Part shown: positions 34,500 through 47,099 of the stretch, in pieces | How positions within the stretch are numbered: the first letter of the stretch is position 1 | Layout: every line of letters begins with the position of its first letter | Origin: Tenrec ecaudatus | Taxonomy: Eukaryota > Chordata > Mammalia > Afrosoricida > Tenrecidae | Direction of reading: 5' to 3' | Length of the DNA: 64,000 bases | Assembly: GCF_050624435.1 (NCBI RefSeq) | Contig: NC_134537.1 | Span: 120,207,586-120,271,585, forward strand | The notes under the pieces: generated by a model | Told to the model about the DNA's origin: nothing | The model's database searches: none | Seen by the model: the letters and a program-made list of their open reading frames with translations, nothing else | Made by a program: the position numbers and the translations under genes

Positions 34500-35570
34500 A
34501 TAAATAAAAGATGATTTTCCTGCAACTTCTTTTAGGGTTGTTTATGGGCACTATGAAGAGTAAAGGTAATAAAGATTTAATCTCCCACACAAACAGTAGC
34601 AGGCTTAGGATGGACAAGGACACAGCAAAAGATCCCGCTCAGGATAACTTCAAGGGGGGGGGATGGGGGGGGGGAGGAAGAAACAGGGCTGGTTTCCGTG
34701 ATCACATCAATGCCTTTGGGACAAAGAAGAGAGCTAGCATCTCAATTACACCATAAATAAATGCAATGAATAGTAAATTAAAATGGACTACTTTTATGTC
34801 CATTTGCCCCAAACCTAAAATAAATTCTTTTTAATAATTGAAGGAAATATTTTTAAAATGTTTGGCGTTTGCTGTTAATGATTTGGTTGTGGCTTAACTT
34901 TTTGGGGTGAGAAGTAAGAAAAAGTGTATCTAACAAGATATAACTGTAAAACAAAACATTCATCTGAAGAGGATGTTTGTTTCTTTTAGTCTGAGATTTT
35001 CTGATTCTAATTGGATGTGATGCTGAGGTGAAAACACAAATAAATAGTTGGCATGAAGAACTAGTCTTCTGACCTTGTATGCCAATTAGCTGATTGGATT
35101 TCCAGTTTCTCCGTTTCTGATATTCTCCACCTTATAGGCAAAGTCAGGGATAAACTTGTGGTGACCACATCTTAACGGTTTACTGGTTTGCCCAATGGCA
35201 CATATTTATCTGGCTGGCACAAGGAAATGAAATATTTTCTTTGATGAGAAACTCTTAAACAGTTTGCTCCGTGCTGGCAGGAGGGTCCTTCGCCCTTCAA
35301 GATACAGGCATAGGGAGGATGATGAAGGTCTGCTGGCATCAGTCAGGGAAGGGGTGGTCACTACTAAGTGGCTGCCCTGCAAAGTTATGACAAGGTCCCG
35401 GACAGGTAGCCATCCCTCACAGAGAGAGAGAGAGATGAGGAATACTAATGGGAACGTCCTCGGGAGATGGGAAAGGGAGCAGACACGTCTTGGGGAACAC
35501 AGTGCATGATTGGGGGTAGGAAAAGTAGGAGGACCAACCTCCAAATGAGGGGGCGTGGGGGTATGACTAA
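34500..35570. other. Intergenic, nothing recognised
   Basis: Frames on both strands at 35206-35604 are antisense to each other without domains. A G-rich run lies at about 34655-34675. Confidence 0.4.
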
Positions 35571-35574
35571 AAAT

Positions 35575-36655
35575 ACTTTGAAAAGAAATAGAGATAAGAG
35601 ACAAAAGCTATTTATAGAGGTATAGCTATAGGCATGTATATATGTAAATGTATTGATTTATAATGAAAGGGAGAGAGGCCAATGTACATATATTTATATG
35701 TTAAGTATTAAGATAGTAGATGGACTTTGGACCTCTACTCAAGGCCTCCTTAAATACAAAGACACTTTGTTCTAATAACCTGTCTCTGTGATGCTCACCT
35801 TCCCAACATGATCACTGAAGACAAAATGGGGGCATAAGCCAATGCGGTGAAGAAAGCAGATGTTGCCCAGCTACCAAAAGATATCACCTCTGGGGTCTTA
35901 AAGGCTTGTAGTTAAAAAAGCAGCCATCTAGCAGGGAAGCAAATAAGTCCACATGGAGGAAGCACACCAGCCTGTGTAATCATGAGGTGATGACGGGATC
36001 AGGTATCAGGTATCAAAAGACACAAACAAACAATTCTGGAGTGAAGACCCAAAGCCCATCTGTAGACAATGGGACATCCCCCCACAGAAGAGTGACAAAG
36101 GACAATTCAACCAGGGTGCAGTATAGCACTGACAAAATGCACATTCTAGTTCCTGAATGCTTCCTCCACCCCACTACCATGACCCACTTCTTCCTTACAC
36201 TACCAGAGTACACACAGTGGTAAAGATAAGCGCTTTCAACATCTGGATTTCAGGACAGATAAGACCCTCGGAAACAGCTGTGGAAGCAGTGATATCGGGG
36301 GAGGAGGAGGAGAAAGGGGAACCCCATCACAAAGTTGGATATATAAGTTGGAACCCAAGGTTGGAATCCATCACAAGGTGGGATGAATGACAGAAATGTG
36401 GGTAAAGGGAGAAAACCGACAGTATATGACATGAAAGGACAACAATATCATATAATTATATATTTAATTGATCAATGTTTCATGGGGAGAGGAGGGAGTG
36501 GAAGAAAGGGGAGCTGATACCAAAGGCTCAAATAGAAAGAAAATGTTTTAGAAAAGTTAATGGCAACATATGCACAAATGTACTTAATACAATTGAATGA
36601 TGGATTGTTATAAGATCTGTAAGAGCCCCCCAATAAAATGATTAATTAAGAAAAT
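35575..36655 (+). repeat. L1-like 3' region, family A, diverged
   Basis: 'ctcaccttcccaacatgatc', 'ggggtcttaaaggcttgtag', 'gcacaccagcctgtgtaatc' and 'cccccaataaaatgatta' in the family order. Many differences and a shortened middle mark it as an older copy. Confidence 0.8.
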
Positions 36656-36659
36656 ACTT

Positions 36660-37340
36660 TTAAGGACCTTAAGGGGGAAGGTATTCCTGGTTATATACAC
36701 TGAATAAGCCACATTGGTCCAAGTTTCTGGGCACATCCAGGAGATGCAGGCCAAGTGCTATAACACTAAATCCTGGATCTTGAACCTGCACATCTTCAAT
36801 GTTCCAGAGGCTGCACCAGTGAGAGCCAAAGCAGAAACTCCACTAGAGTGATTGGACTCTACCTCACACACACTGTAACCTGAGGACTTCAGATTGAAAA
36901 TGCAGGCTGTCAGAAAAAGCAGAAGAGTACTGAACTGTTGGTAGGCAGGCAATCATTGACTTACTACATCAATACCCTGTATGCTGTATTAAAATAAATA
37001 TCATTTTGACAAACCTGTGACTGACATTTTCAGTGATTATTATGGTAAATTTTCCCTGGTAACCAGCCCCATTGTTTGTGTAAATAGTGCCCAGCCAGGA
37101 AAGGACTGATTCAATTCAGGTATTGGAATATATAGAGTTAGGCTACATTGACCCAATATCCCTGACTCAATCTGCTTTAAAAAATTCGTACCAGGGACTA
37201 ATCAATGCCAATATTAATATAAGATCTTAATGCCACGGGGAGATGATCCATAAGACTCTCTACCAAGTTAACAAGAAGGTCTCTAAAGTGAGCCAAACAC
37301 AGATAGAAAGACATAGATTTAAAAAAAAAAAACGGGCTTC
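36660..37340. other. Intergenic, nothing recognised
   Basis: No gene seen. An A12 run at about 37321-37332 may be the tail of an unidentified retroposon. Confidence 0.4.
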
Positions 37341-37344
37341 GGAT

Positions 37345-38240
37345 TCACGCTAAATCCTAGCTCCAATTTAAGAACAATTAGTTCTTACATCATAGCCCTG
37401 CTCAATACATACCCTCGGGAAGGGAACACAGAAGATATGGGCGCTAGAGCAGAGTGTGGTGAAGAAACTAGATGGTGCCCAGCTACCAGATAAAATAGCA
37501 TCTGAGGTCTTAAAGGCTTGCTTCCAAACAAGCAGCCATCTAAGTGAGATGACAACTAAGTCCACAGGGAAGAAGCACACCAACATTGGTCTCCAAAGGA
37601 TCGTAAATCTTACAATCCAAAGTCAACGGAGGGAATCGTACTACTAAAGTGTGAGAATTCGGTTTGCAGAAGGCTATGGATGACAGTGAGATCCCAAGAT
37701 ACATTTATAGGATCTACACAGGAAATAAACCTCTGGTGACTTCCCTCTATCCATGAAAGGAGAATGGAAGACAGTGGTCACCAGAGTGTGATGGGGAGAT
37801 GACTCCAGAAGATCAAAATGATAAAGCTGACTTCAACAGTTAAAACTTTGTCAGTTGACCCCTTCTCTGATGTACATTGGGCCTTGCCTCATTTTCAACA
37901 TTGTCTGTGTTTTTGGTTTTGCTTGGTCATATTGGGGTTTGTCTCAGATGTATTTTGTCATTGGGGGTGACCTTCTTGATTTTTTTTTGTTATATGTATT
38001 TTTTTGTTTTTCGGTATATGGCACCCAGGATTGATGAACCTATAGAGACAGCAAGTAAAATAAGGATTTCTCGGGGTACCGTGGTATGGGACAGGGGCGC
38101 TAAAAGGGAGCTGATGTCAAGGAATTCAAAAAGAAAAAGGATGTATTGAAATTGATTGTGGTGGCAATTTTACAATACTGCTTGATGTGATTGAACTGTG
38201 GAACAATAAGACATCTGTATTAGCTCCCAATAAAATGGTT
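37345..38240 (+). repeat. Old L1-like 3' region, intermediate between families A and B
   Basis: Shares 'gaggtcttaaaggcttgctt' and 'gaagaagcacaccaac' with family A. Its last part ('ggcacccaggattgatgaac', 'gggagctgatgtcaagg', 'cccaataaaatggttttagg') resembles family B. It links the two families as one lineage. Confidence 0.65.
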
Positions 38241-38244
38241 TTAG

Positions 38245-38985
38245 GAAAGGAAAAAATACAGACAAGAAACTCCAAACAATGTAGTCTCAGATCACTAAGA
38301 CTGGGAGCCACGAGGGTAGATGTCAGACACCTGATCTAAGATGGGCCAAAGGAAACTCCATCCAGACAGCATCAAGTTCTCACAACTCTGAGATACTGAG
38401 ACAGGAAAGAGGCTTCCTTTGACCTCCCATGAATTAAAAATCTTCGGGTCACAACACATAGGAAAAACTCTGGGTGTCATGATAGAAGGAAGTGACCTTT
38501 CAGAGAAGACTAGCCAAGATTCATCCCCCGAGGAGAAGCCACGGGGATCAGGATCGCCCCAGCCTGCAGCACTCTGCGTATGCAGTAAAGGCTCATCCGT
38601 GTGGCACAGTTTGTTATGCAATTGAATGAATAAATACACTTGAAAAAAATGACATGTATTTATAAAACTGGCCTAAGATCGTGGGATTCAGGCAAACGGG
38701 GGCATAGTCCTATCTCTTTCTTTAAGTGACTAGCACGTATATGAGGTAGTATAGACAATGAATTTAGTTAAAGGCACAACATACGATCAGCTTTCTCTCT
38801 TCATTGTCGTTGGCTGGTGTGGATTTGGCAGTTCACTGTGGGCTCAGGTTAATGGAAACTCTTTGGGTGGGGTCCAGGGTTTGTTCTGTTGACTCATCTG
38901 ATGTTGATACTGTCAACACATTAATCATTTTAATCAATAGTCATCTATTGGTCTCATCCTCAAAGAAGGCTCATGGACGTTTCCC
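38245..38985 (-). other. 3' flank of TRIML1
   Basis: Sequence downstream of the TRIML1 stop codon. A possible ATTAAA-type polyadenylation signal on the minus strand lies at 38928-38933, about 53 bp past the stop. No canonical AATAAA was found close by. Opposed frames at 38295-38639 have no domain. Confidence 0.3.
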
Positions 38986-41900
38986 TCAGGCATGGCTATC
39001 CAGGGCACAGATGGTGAGAGGACCTGTGTTGGTCCCTTCATTTGGGAGGCAAGGGGAGAAGATAGGTCTAAGAGCTCCTTGGAAAGAGGCTGGCGGGAAG
39101 CTATAGATGAGGGACTCGTCTGTCACATTGTAGAAAGCTATATGTCCAGATTCATAGTCTAAGAAAACACCAACCTTAAGCACAGGCTCTCTGACATGCT
39201 GGCCTTTTAAAGGTGACGAGACCCAAAGACTATAATCATCTCCAATCTTTAAGCCGATAAGTGAGAAGAGGTCACCAGGGGGCTTGGGGAGGTTCCCCTT
39301 TCTGCTCACTGAGTCCTTGCAGATGCCCACTTCCCACTCTGTCTTGTTTCCTACTTCCACCTCCCAATAGTGTCTCCCACAGATGAACATCTGAGCACCC
39401 AAAACAGTTGCAGATTGGTCAAATCGTTCTGGGTTGTCAGGTAGCTGCTGTCTGAATCCTCCGTGCCTCACACTCTTCAGATCATCAGATAAGACAAGAT
39501 AGGCATTGGCCGTGTCGGGATCCAGTGTGATGTCCGCTACAAGAGGAGAAAAGAATGAATTCTCTTTGCGCATGCTCAGAGGGGGGGAAATGCATATAGG
39601 TGCAATTTAAAGTCGATTCTCGAGAGTTAAGATGTCTCAAAAATAAAATGTCACGCTTTTATTTATAGTCCAAATCAAAATGATCAACAACTATCTTTCC
39701 CAACCAAACCAAACTCACTGCCAAGAAGCTGATCCTGCCTCATGGAGCAGCTATAGGTTGTGTTAGCACTGCCTCTATGAATTTCCAAGACTAATTCTTC
39801 ACAGGAGTAGAAAGCCCCATCTTTCTTCCCAAGAAGGGAATGATGGCTTCAAACTGCTGACCTCACAGTTAGCAGCACAACTCATCACCACTAAAGCCTG
39901 TCTTTTCAGTTTCACTAAAAATGGTACAAAAGCAAAGACAGTATTTATGAGATTCGTCACTATTAGCAAACCCAGAGCCAGGCACATAGTCGGTGCTTGT
40001 GTAATATCTGTTGAATCCAAAGCCCATTAAGCCTTCTTCTGAAGATCAGCTTGTCAACAGATAAAAGTTGAGAATCATTGCTGATCTCTCTTGACCTTCA
40101 TATTCTAAAGGGTCATTCTTTGGAATTTCTTTCTCTACAATTTAAAAGTTCAAGGGAGCTTTTATCCTAACAAGAAAGTTATGTGGGAGTGCGGGGGTGG
40201 CAGGGATGAGGACAAAATAGAACAACTATCGTGAAGAAGGATCAGAACTCCATGATCAGCAAATACAAGTCACATCAATCAAATCTCCCTGCTTCCCTTT
40301 CCCAAGCACAGAGATGGTCTGTGACCCCCGGCTGCCAGTGTTTCATGGTGGCTCAGGACATCTTCTGTGAGAGCCTCTCAATCAGATGGCCAGTATTTGA
40401 TGCTCAAAGAAGTTGCCTAAAGGCTCATGTTGCATCCTTTGACATTAAACTGAAGTTAACTCTGAAGCTCCCTAGAGGTTTGGCAAATCAGGCTGACTTA
40501 CTGCTGAATTTCCTTAGCATCTCCCTCATTCCCGTGATGCGGCACAGACTCAGTTCCGTGGTGGTGGCCTCTGGGCACTGAAGCAAGAGTGACTCACTCC
40601 TACAAGAGGGGAGAGAAAGTTCTTCTCTTTTTGTCTGGCACTTACCACACAACCTGCTCCAATTTGAAAGTCGATTTCCTTCTGCCCAACATCATAGGTA
40701 CTCCTATCTCCATTCCACTAACCGATGTCTTCAGGACCAAATCCTATGTCTCACCTGTACAATGTAAGGTGGAAACTTACCTTTCCAGAGCATCTTTCAC
40801 TTCCTAAGGAAATAAAATGAGGAAAATAATTAGCATTCATTTGCTTGGATCACTAAGCAAAGACTGAATTCAGTTTTGAGGACAGCCCTTCATAACAAAA
40901 TTCATAGAATTCACTCTTGTGATCTGAGAACACGTTGGGGGAGAGGGAACAAAAGCAAGGGGCACACACCCTGGTCTTGTAGGGATGGCCCCTGGTAAAC
41001 ATACGATCCTTTTCATAATGACTAGAGCTTGCTGTGTCCTTTTCTTTTTCATGTCATCAGAGAATCTTATTGTTGAAAAGGGAGCCAAAGGATCAGGCTC
41101 ATTATCCAATGTGACCCGTGGCACCAAGAGAAATTAAAAAAAAAAAAAAAAAGAACTCACTGACACTGAGGCAATTCCGACTCCTCATCGGGACCTTACA
41201 GGACAGGGCAGGACTGCTTCTGCAGGATTCCAAGACTGTAACTCTTTACAGACAGTGGGTTCAAACCACTGACCCTGTAGTCAGCATTTCAAAGGGCAGC
41301 CCACTAGTTCACTAGAGCTCTTCATCAGAGAAAAGCAAAGGAAAATGACCCGTGGAGAGCTGGATGCGACCCTGGATAAGGTTGGAGGAGTTGGTTCAAA
41401 TGTACTTAAATAGGAGCGAGTTTTGGAACCGTCCTAAGAAACAGACCTGTGGCTGATGTTGACGCCTATGGCTTAAAGGTAAGGCGGTCCTGAAAAACAG
41501 TAGCCTCGGGAGGCAGTGTGGGGTGGATGGTAAAAAAAAATATGAACTCAAAAAAAAAATGGACTCAATGCAAAGCTGATGGTCTGAAATGTAAAGCCTC
41601 CACCTTGTTCACAATAAAATATTCATTTAAAAAAAGAGAAAGAGATATGGACTTGATACACAAACTGCCTGCATTTACTCCTGGTGACTTATTTGACAGA
41701 GTACGTAACTGCCATAGGCCTCAATCATTAATTATCTGCCAGGACTTAAGATTAAGTCGGCTTCTATGGTAACCAGCAAAGCTCTTTGTGCAGAGACTCT
41801 TGCAAAAGATGTTTGTGTTATTTTAGAGATGAATGTCAGGTCGTTGTGAAAATGAAATCTAAGGTGCCTAGGACACAGTAAATACTCATTGATACATTTA

Positions 41901-43987
41901 GTACACTATTTCACAAAGCTATGTCTGCAGGGAGACTGGCACACAAGAAACTGGGACATCAACATCAATGTGGTTTTATACTCTTTCTCCTCAAAGCTTT
42001 ATAGAAGGTCAGTTCTTTAGGAACATTATATTTGAGCGAGAACGATGTCACTTTTCAGTTGACTATTGCGAAGCCTTACATCTGACAGCGCCTCCCAAAC
42101 TCTGCGTCTTACATCTTTTCTCGACACTCATGAATCTTCAGCTCACCTCAAATGATTCCATGTTTGAATTCTGGTACGTGGCCTCTAGCTGGCCAATCAT
42201 TTTGCTTAAGCTCCTGATTTGTTGGGTCAGGTGGATCTCGTTGTTCCTCAGCTTCTTCAAGTTGCCCTTTTCCTCCTTTTCTAAGAGCTGGAGTTGCAGC
42301 TGTTCCTCCTCTTTCAGAAACTGGTGCATCTTCATGTATTCGGACACAACAACTTGTTTACAATTCTTTGTCTCTTCCTGTTATCGCATACACACGCATG
42401 TGCACACGCGTATACAGAAGTTAATAACGTTAGTGACAGAAACACCCATCTCTGTACATTTTTATTCCCTTCAAATCCCTAGAGCACATCAAAGACACCT
42501 GTACATGTGATATGCACATTTGATCAATTGATCATGTGAACTGAGGTGTTGGTATTTTATAAAGTGTTTTTATAGCAGTTAAACAAACTTTGCTACTCTC
42601 ACAAGGCTGTTATTCTTGTGAGAGACTATGATATGATAGTGCTATGATAAAAATAAAGCAGGGAAATGATAATTTGTCAGTATGGATTTGCTCAATATTT
42701 TAAAACATAAAATAGCACTAGAGCGCATACTATCAATAGAAATATAAAACACAACTACTCTCACTTAAGAGTTAGCAGTCTACTGGGAGAATCAGACCCA
42801 CCGAAGTACGCACACAAACACATACGAGTTAGCATTCTAGTAGCTAGGCAATTCAAACTTGAAATGCACCAGGTACTATCATTTTTTTCATGGGCATTAA
42901 CTCTATTTTGTCCTTATCTTCGATTTACTTGTGTTTTGTTGCTTTTACTTCCTCCGCCCCCAAAGCACTTGAGGTATTCCTTTTTAAGTTGATTTTCATC
43001 CTATATGTTCATAACTTATATATTTTAAGTAATTATAATGAGAATCCTCATATACATAGCAAAGAGTTGTAGGGGTACAGAGAGAAAGCTGGGGGGGAAT
43101 CTTCCTAATGTAAGTTTGACATGAGTTTTTCAATTCCCAAATGAACGAGAGAAGGATATTGCCATAATGTATGGCTGATATGGGGAGAAATAAAGGGGGA
43201 AATATTGGATCTATTATGGTCTCTTTAGTGCCCCTCAGAGAGCCAAACGTTAAACAGATACTGACCTTACACAGCACCACTCTCTCCTTCTCGTGTGTTA
43301 AAATAGCCTGAGCTTCCTTTTTCCTCTTCCACAACATATTTAGGATCTCCTGGAGCTTCTCCTGCAATAGAAACAAATTCTCTGTGGCTCGTAGGCCGAG
43401 TCCCAGGGGAAGAAAAGTCAAGTGGATCAGTAGTAACACGGTGACAATAACTAGGCACGTTTGTGATCAACACCCATGCCTGCCACCAGTGGAGACTACG
43501 AGCGGTTGTCAGCGACAATTCTGACAAGCAAGGGCATCAGATCTCTATGCGGAGTTGTATATTGAGCAGCCAATCTTACTCTGTGGTACTCTTCCGCCTC
43601 GCTCGAGAGATGCCCTCTGCTAATTCCATGACTTTGGGTTGAGGAAGAATTCACACTCTGCTCATCCTCAGAGAACACCTTAGTGGCTGCCAGCATTCTC
43701 CCATAGCTGCCTTGCTCATCCTCATTCTGCATCACCTGAGACCTGAGTTGCTTGCCGATGCCAGCCAGCCTCCCCAAACGCTCATTGGGCTGGAAATGTG
43801 GGATTTCCAAAGTCCTCCAGCACTCAGGACACGATAAGGGGGTGTTGTGCTCCTCCCAGCTCCTGAGAAGACACACCAGACAGAAGCTATGCCCACACTC
43901 AGTGGTCACTGGGCTGGTGAAATAATCCAAGCAGATGAAACAGGTCAGTTCCTCCCTGAGATTTTCCATCAAATCTGCTGTTGACAT
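38986..43987 (-). CDS. TRIML1: TRIML1, probable RING-type E3 ubiquitin ligase, six coding exons
   Basis: Exons (5' to 3' on the minus strand): 43987-43580, 43361-43266, 42377-42147, 40803-40781, 40599-40502, 39536-38986. All introns are AG/GT; donors are gtaaga, gtcagt, gtgagc, gtaagt and gtaagt. The join gives 1407 nt, 468 codons plus stop, with no break; I recall human TRIML1 as 468 residues. RING finger: C16, C19, C31, H33, C36, C39, C53, C56. No B-box follows, as in the known family member. A coiled coil spans about 137-245 (exons 2-3) and PRY/SPRY about 286-468 (LDP 290-292, WEVEVG from 343, LDYE 411-414). I chose Met at 43987 (A at -3, MSTADL start) over an in-frame Met at 44005 with a poor context. 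By family it should transfer ubiquitin; mouse Triml1 is reported to act in early embryos. It faces the TRIML2 candidate head to head. Confidence 0.95.
39700..39895 (-). repeat. AfroSINE in TRIML1 intron 5
   Basis: 'caaactcactgccaagaagc', 'gaatttccaagactaattct' and 'tggcttcaaactgctgacct' are the complement of the SINE. It has the same orientation as the gene. Confidence 0.75.
39935..40022 (+). repeat. MIR 3' part in TRIML1 intron 5
   Basis: 'agagccaggcacatagtcgg' and 'tgtaatatctgttgaat' match the end of the MIR consensus. Confidence 0.5.
41155..41310 (-). repeat. AfroSINE in TRIML1 intron 3
   Basis: 'gaggcaattccgactcctca', 'acaggacagggcaggactgc', 'ttccaagactgtaactcttt' and 'gggttcaaaccactgaccc' are the complement of the SINE, preceded by an A-run. 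Confidence 0.8.
41800..41895 (+). repeat. MIR-like fragment in TRIML1 intron 3
   Basis: 'cgttgtgaaaatgaaatcta' and 'ctaggacacagtaaatactc' resemble the MIR core end. Weak. Confidence 0.35.
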
Positions 43988-44005
43988 TTTGTCAAGGAGG
44001 GACAT

Positions 44006-44410
44006 CAGGGCATGACCACACCTCTGATGTGGGATTGGTGAAGCCTCCTATGCATCTATTGTTTTGAGTAACAAGTAGCTGATAAGTTTCTACGATGTTA
44101 TTACAAGAAACTCTTATTCTCCCTGTGCCCAGTTTCACCAACTGACATATACGCCCAAACACAAAGCCAATTATGACTTAATGTGGAACTCCTGTGCCTT
44201 GGGCTCATCATCAGCTCCAAACTCCCTGAGCGTCTCTCTGTATAAGCCATGGGCTGGATCTGGAAGATGCTTTCTCTTAAAAGAGTGACCATTTTAAGAG
44301 GTGGTTATTTTTATAAGAAGCACCGTAACACCATTTCATTGCTTTGGTTTCGGGACAGCGGGTTGGGTAATTTGGGGTCATTGAGTACAGAGGTTTGAAT
44401 AAGGGTGATA
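44006..44410 (-). promoter_or_regulatory. TRIML1 5' flank / presumed 5' UTR region
   Basis: Upstream of the chosen TRIML1 start codon. An AG within 'cccacatcag' near 44015-44025 (minus strand) could be an acceptor joining an unseen 5' UTR exon, as is common in TRIM genes. No TATA box or CpG island stands out. This is a positional inference only. Confidence 0.25.
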
Positions 44411-44414
44411 GGAA

Positions 44415-44790
44415 GTAGAAATGGTGCTGATGGTGCCATCCAGTTGGTTCTTCTGACTCATTGGCGATCTGTGAAAACAGAAGGAAACACTGCCCAGTCC
44501 TGCTCTATCCTCCCAACTGTTGTTTGAACCCATTGCTGTAACCTCTGTGTTAATCCATTTTATCAACAGCCATCTTTCTCACTGACCACCTACTTTACCA
44601 GCAAAATGTCCTTTTCCAGGGATGGATGTCGCCTAACAATTTGACCAAAATACAAGAGACTAAATCTCACCATTCTTGCTTCTAAGGAGTATTCTGATTG
44701 TACTTCTTCCAAGACAAATTTATTTGTTCTTCTGGAAGTCTGTGAATTGGGGCATAGTTCAAATTATTTTGAACACCAGTGGAGTCAAGT
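44415..44790 (-). repeat. RTE LINE, 3' end and ORF2 C-terminal remnant
   Basis: 'gaaacactgcccagtcctgc', 'ccacctactttaccagc', 'aatgtccttttccaggga', 'gcttctaaggagtattctga' and 'acttcttccaagac' run in the complement order of RTE. It sits just upstream of TRIML1. Confidence 0.8.
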
Positions 44791-44794
44791 TGAC

Positions 44795-45080
44795 ACTGAA
44801 AGAAGCAAGCTAAGGTATATATGGACTCCTCCACTCAGGAGGCCCTTTTCTCTGCTTGCCTAAATCCTATACTTACTGTTCCTTTATCAAGTACCATAAT
44901 CTTTCATTGTCTTCATTCTCACAAAACGAAATTCCAATTTTGAAATAGCTGCTGGACTTAGATGTACAATAAACTGTCTGTGTTATGTTGATGGCTTTGC
45001 TCTGTATATCATCGCCATCAACCCTCGTCCATCAAAGACTGTACCCTAACACTCTTATAAGGTGGCTCCAACCAAAAAAA
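44795..45080. other. Intergenic, nothing recognised
   Basis: Short AT-rich interval between an RTE and a SINE copy. Confidence 0.4.
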
Positions 45081-45084
45081 CCCA

Positions 45085-45262
45085 AGCTCACTGCCTGGAG
45101 TCATGTCCGTCTCACAGGGACCCTACAGAGCAGAGGAGACAGGCCCCTGGGGTTTTCTGAAACCAACTTTTAATGGGAGCCACTGGGAGTTTTGAACTGA
45201 TGATCTTATGGTTGTCAGCCCGGTCCACTGCATACGCAGACTACCACCAGGGCTCCTTTAAG
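45085..45262 (-). repeat. AfroSINE, near full length
   Basis: 'aagctcactgcctggagtca', 'cagggaccctacagagcaga', 'gggttttctgaaacc' and the head 'accaccagggctcc' are the complement of the complete SINE. Confidence 0.85.
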
Positions 45263-45264
45263 AT

Positions 45265-46685
45265 GGTGCTGTAGGTCATTGAACCATGCAATAGATGGAA
45301 TAATCACATTTTTGTATAAATATAATTTTGGTCAGATACTTTCACCCTTTGAAAATGTCCAAATGATGCCTTCTCCAACACTTTTTATTCTCACTCAGTC
45401 CTTATTGGAGAGCAGTTTACCCTTTTGTTTGTTAGACTCGTGAAAAAAAATATATATATATGAGATTTTATAAAATGACCACTGAGATTAGTCCAATTCT
45501 ATAAATGCACTGTGTCATTTGCAAGGCCTCCCTACCTTCCTTTGCTTGCCAGAAAGTAAGCATAACTTAAAATCTCTTTCCCGAAATCTAACTAGTCCCA
45601 CTCTCCCATTAAGTTTTTCATACTGTACTTTGATTCTCATTCTGCCATGCTCTCGCTTGGCAATGTTTCCTTGGCAACCTGTCCCCAGTGCCCAATAGAA
45701 TCCACTCATTTCTTTCTAACTGTTAAAGATCCAACTGATCAAGCATTCTTTCCATTTTCCCACAGGATAGTGATTTCCCCTCTTGAACTTTTGATAAAGA
45801 TGCTTCCTGACCTGGGATGCTTCTTCCTCCACCTTTCTCCATGCTAACCAACACTCACCTTTCTGAAGTCAACGTTAGCTGCATTCAAAATGTTTTATTC
45901 ATTTGTCCTATATATAGCACTTAGGAGTTTCGGGGATAAGAGTTTAAGTAAAGGAAACAACCAGAGCAAAAGGTTATACTAATTTAAATAGGAAGAGAGG
46001 TGGCATCAGGTAAGAATCATGAAAACTCTTTTACTCAGATTGCTTCTAGGCTACCAGGGCATGACTTCAAAACACTCTTAAAAGTCAATGTTAAGTAAAC
46101 TTCTTGATTATGAAAAGGTTTCTACAATAATACTAAAAACTGCCACTGTTAGAAAAAGGGTTTATAAATGGCCACCTCAATTCAGCTTGATATTCCTAAC
46201 TAAAACTTAAGACTCTGTAACCAGAATCATTAGAATACATCTTGGAGTCGGGTGGTAGAACATCACAGAGCTTAGCTTCCAGTTTGGAATGGGGACAGTA
46301 GTGTGTTCTAAATTTAAGCCATCGTCATCAGATTTTCCTTCAATAAGCTGCTTGGTACTATATCCAAGTTGTATTCATCTGTGACTAGAAGAAAATGATG
46401 GTCCGATGTATTCATAATTAAATGAACAAGTAGAAGAATGACATTCTTACCGAATTACACTATTATTATAGTTAGTTAGGAGCCAAGATATACTTTCTAT
46501 AGATGATGAGGCTTGGGGGTGGGGCGGTAGGTGGGGAATTAACACAAATTGAGTTGGTCCTTCAAACATTTACTGTATAAATCTACGCAGGACTAGGAAA
46601 CTGTGTCTCTTGCCTCCCACTCTTTTGCCAACACACCTTACTGCATCTTACGACTTATGAGGGATGAAAATATCCAGTTAAAAGT
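45265..46685. other. TRIML1-TRIML2 intergenic, nothing recognised
   Basis: AT-rich with only short frames. No repeat could be named with confidence. Confidence 0.4.
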
Positions 46686-46689
46686 GGAT

Positions 46690-47095
46690 TATAGCAGATG
46701 TGGTTAGGCTAAAATTTAACACCTTATCATTTTATCTCCCTTTTGACTTCTTTTAAAGTTGTTCTACTTTCTAATATTTTTCTTTCAATTGAGGGCTTTC
46801 TCTGTTTTACTTTGCTATTTTCTGTCGCTTTTTTGTTTCATTTTGTTATATATCTTTTTGAATAAGAAATCCAGGATAGTTAAATCTATAAAAATAGTAA
46901 CTGGATTAATGTTTTCTTAGAAGTATGCAGGGGAAGTTGGGAGGAAATAGGGCACAAATAACAATGAGTACTAGAAAGAAGAAAATGTTCTAAAATTGGT
47001 TGTGGTAATAATTGTACAACCCTTCTTGATATTATTGAACTATTGAATTGTATCCTATGTGAATTCTGTACCAATAAAATTGTTTAAGAAAGAAA
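46690..47095 (+). repeat. Old L1-like 3' end, family B
   Basis: Opens 'acaccttatcattttatctc' as at 1690. Later 'aagaaatccaggatagttaa', 'gaaaatgttctaaaattgg' and 'ccaataaaattgtttaagaa' with a tail. Confidence 0.7.
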
Positions 47096-47099
47096 GAAA

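Noticed and set aside
41968-42510. 180-codon plus-strand open frame
   Set aside because: It is antisense to TRIML1 exon 3 (42147-42377), whose coiled-coil coding sequence matches the family; the plus-strand frame is a shadow.
43496-44005. Extending TRIML1 exon 1 to the full 169-codon open frame
   Set aside because: A consensus donor at 43579-43578 in phase with exon 2 ends the exon after codon 136; the rest of the frame is intron, and the upstream Met at 44005 has a weak context.
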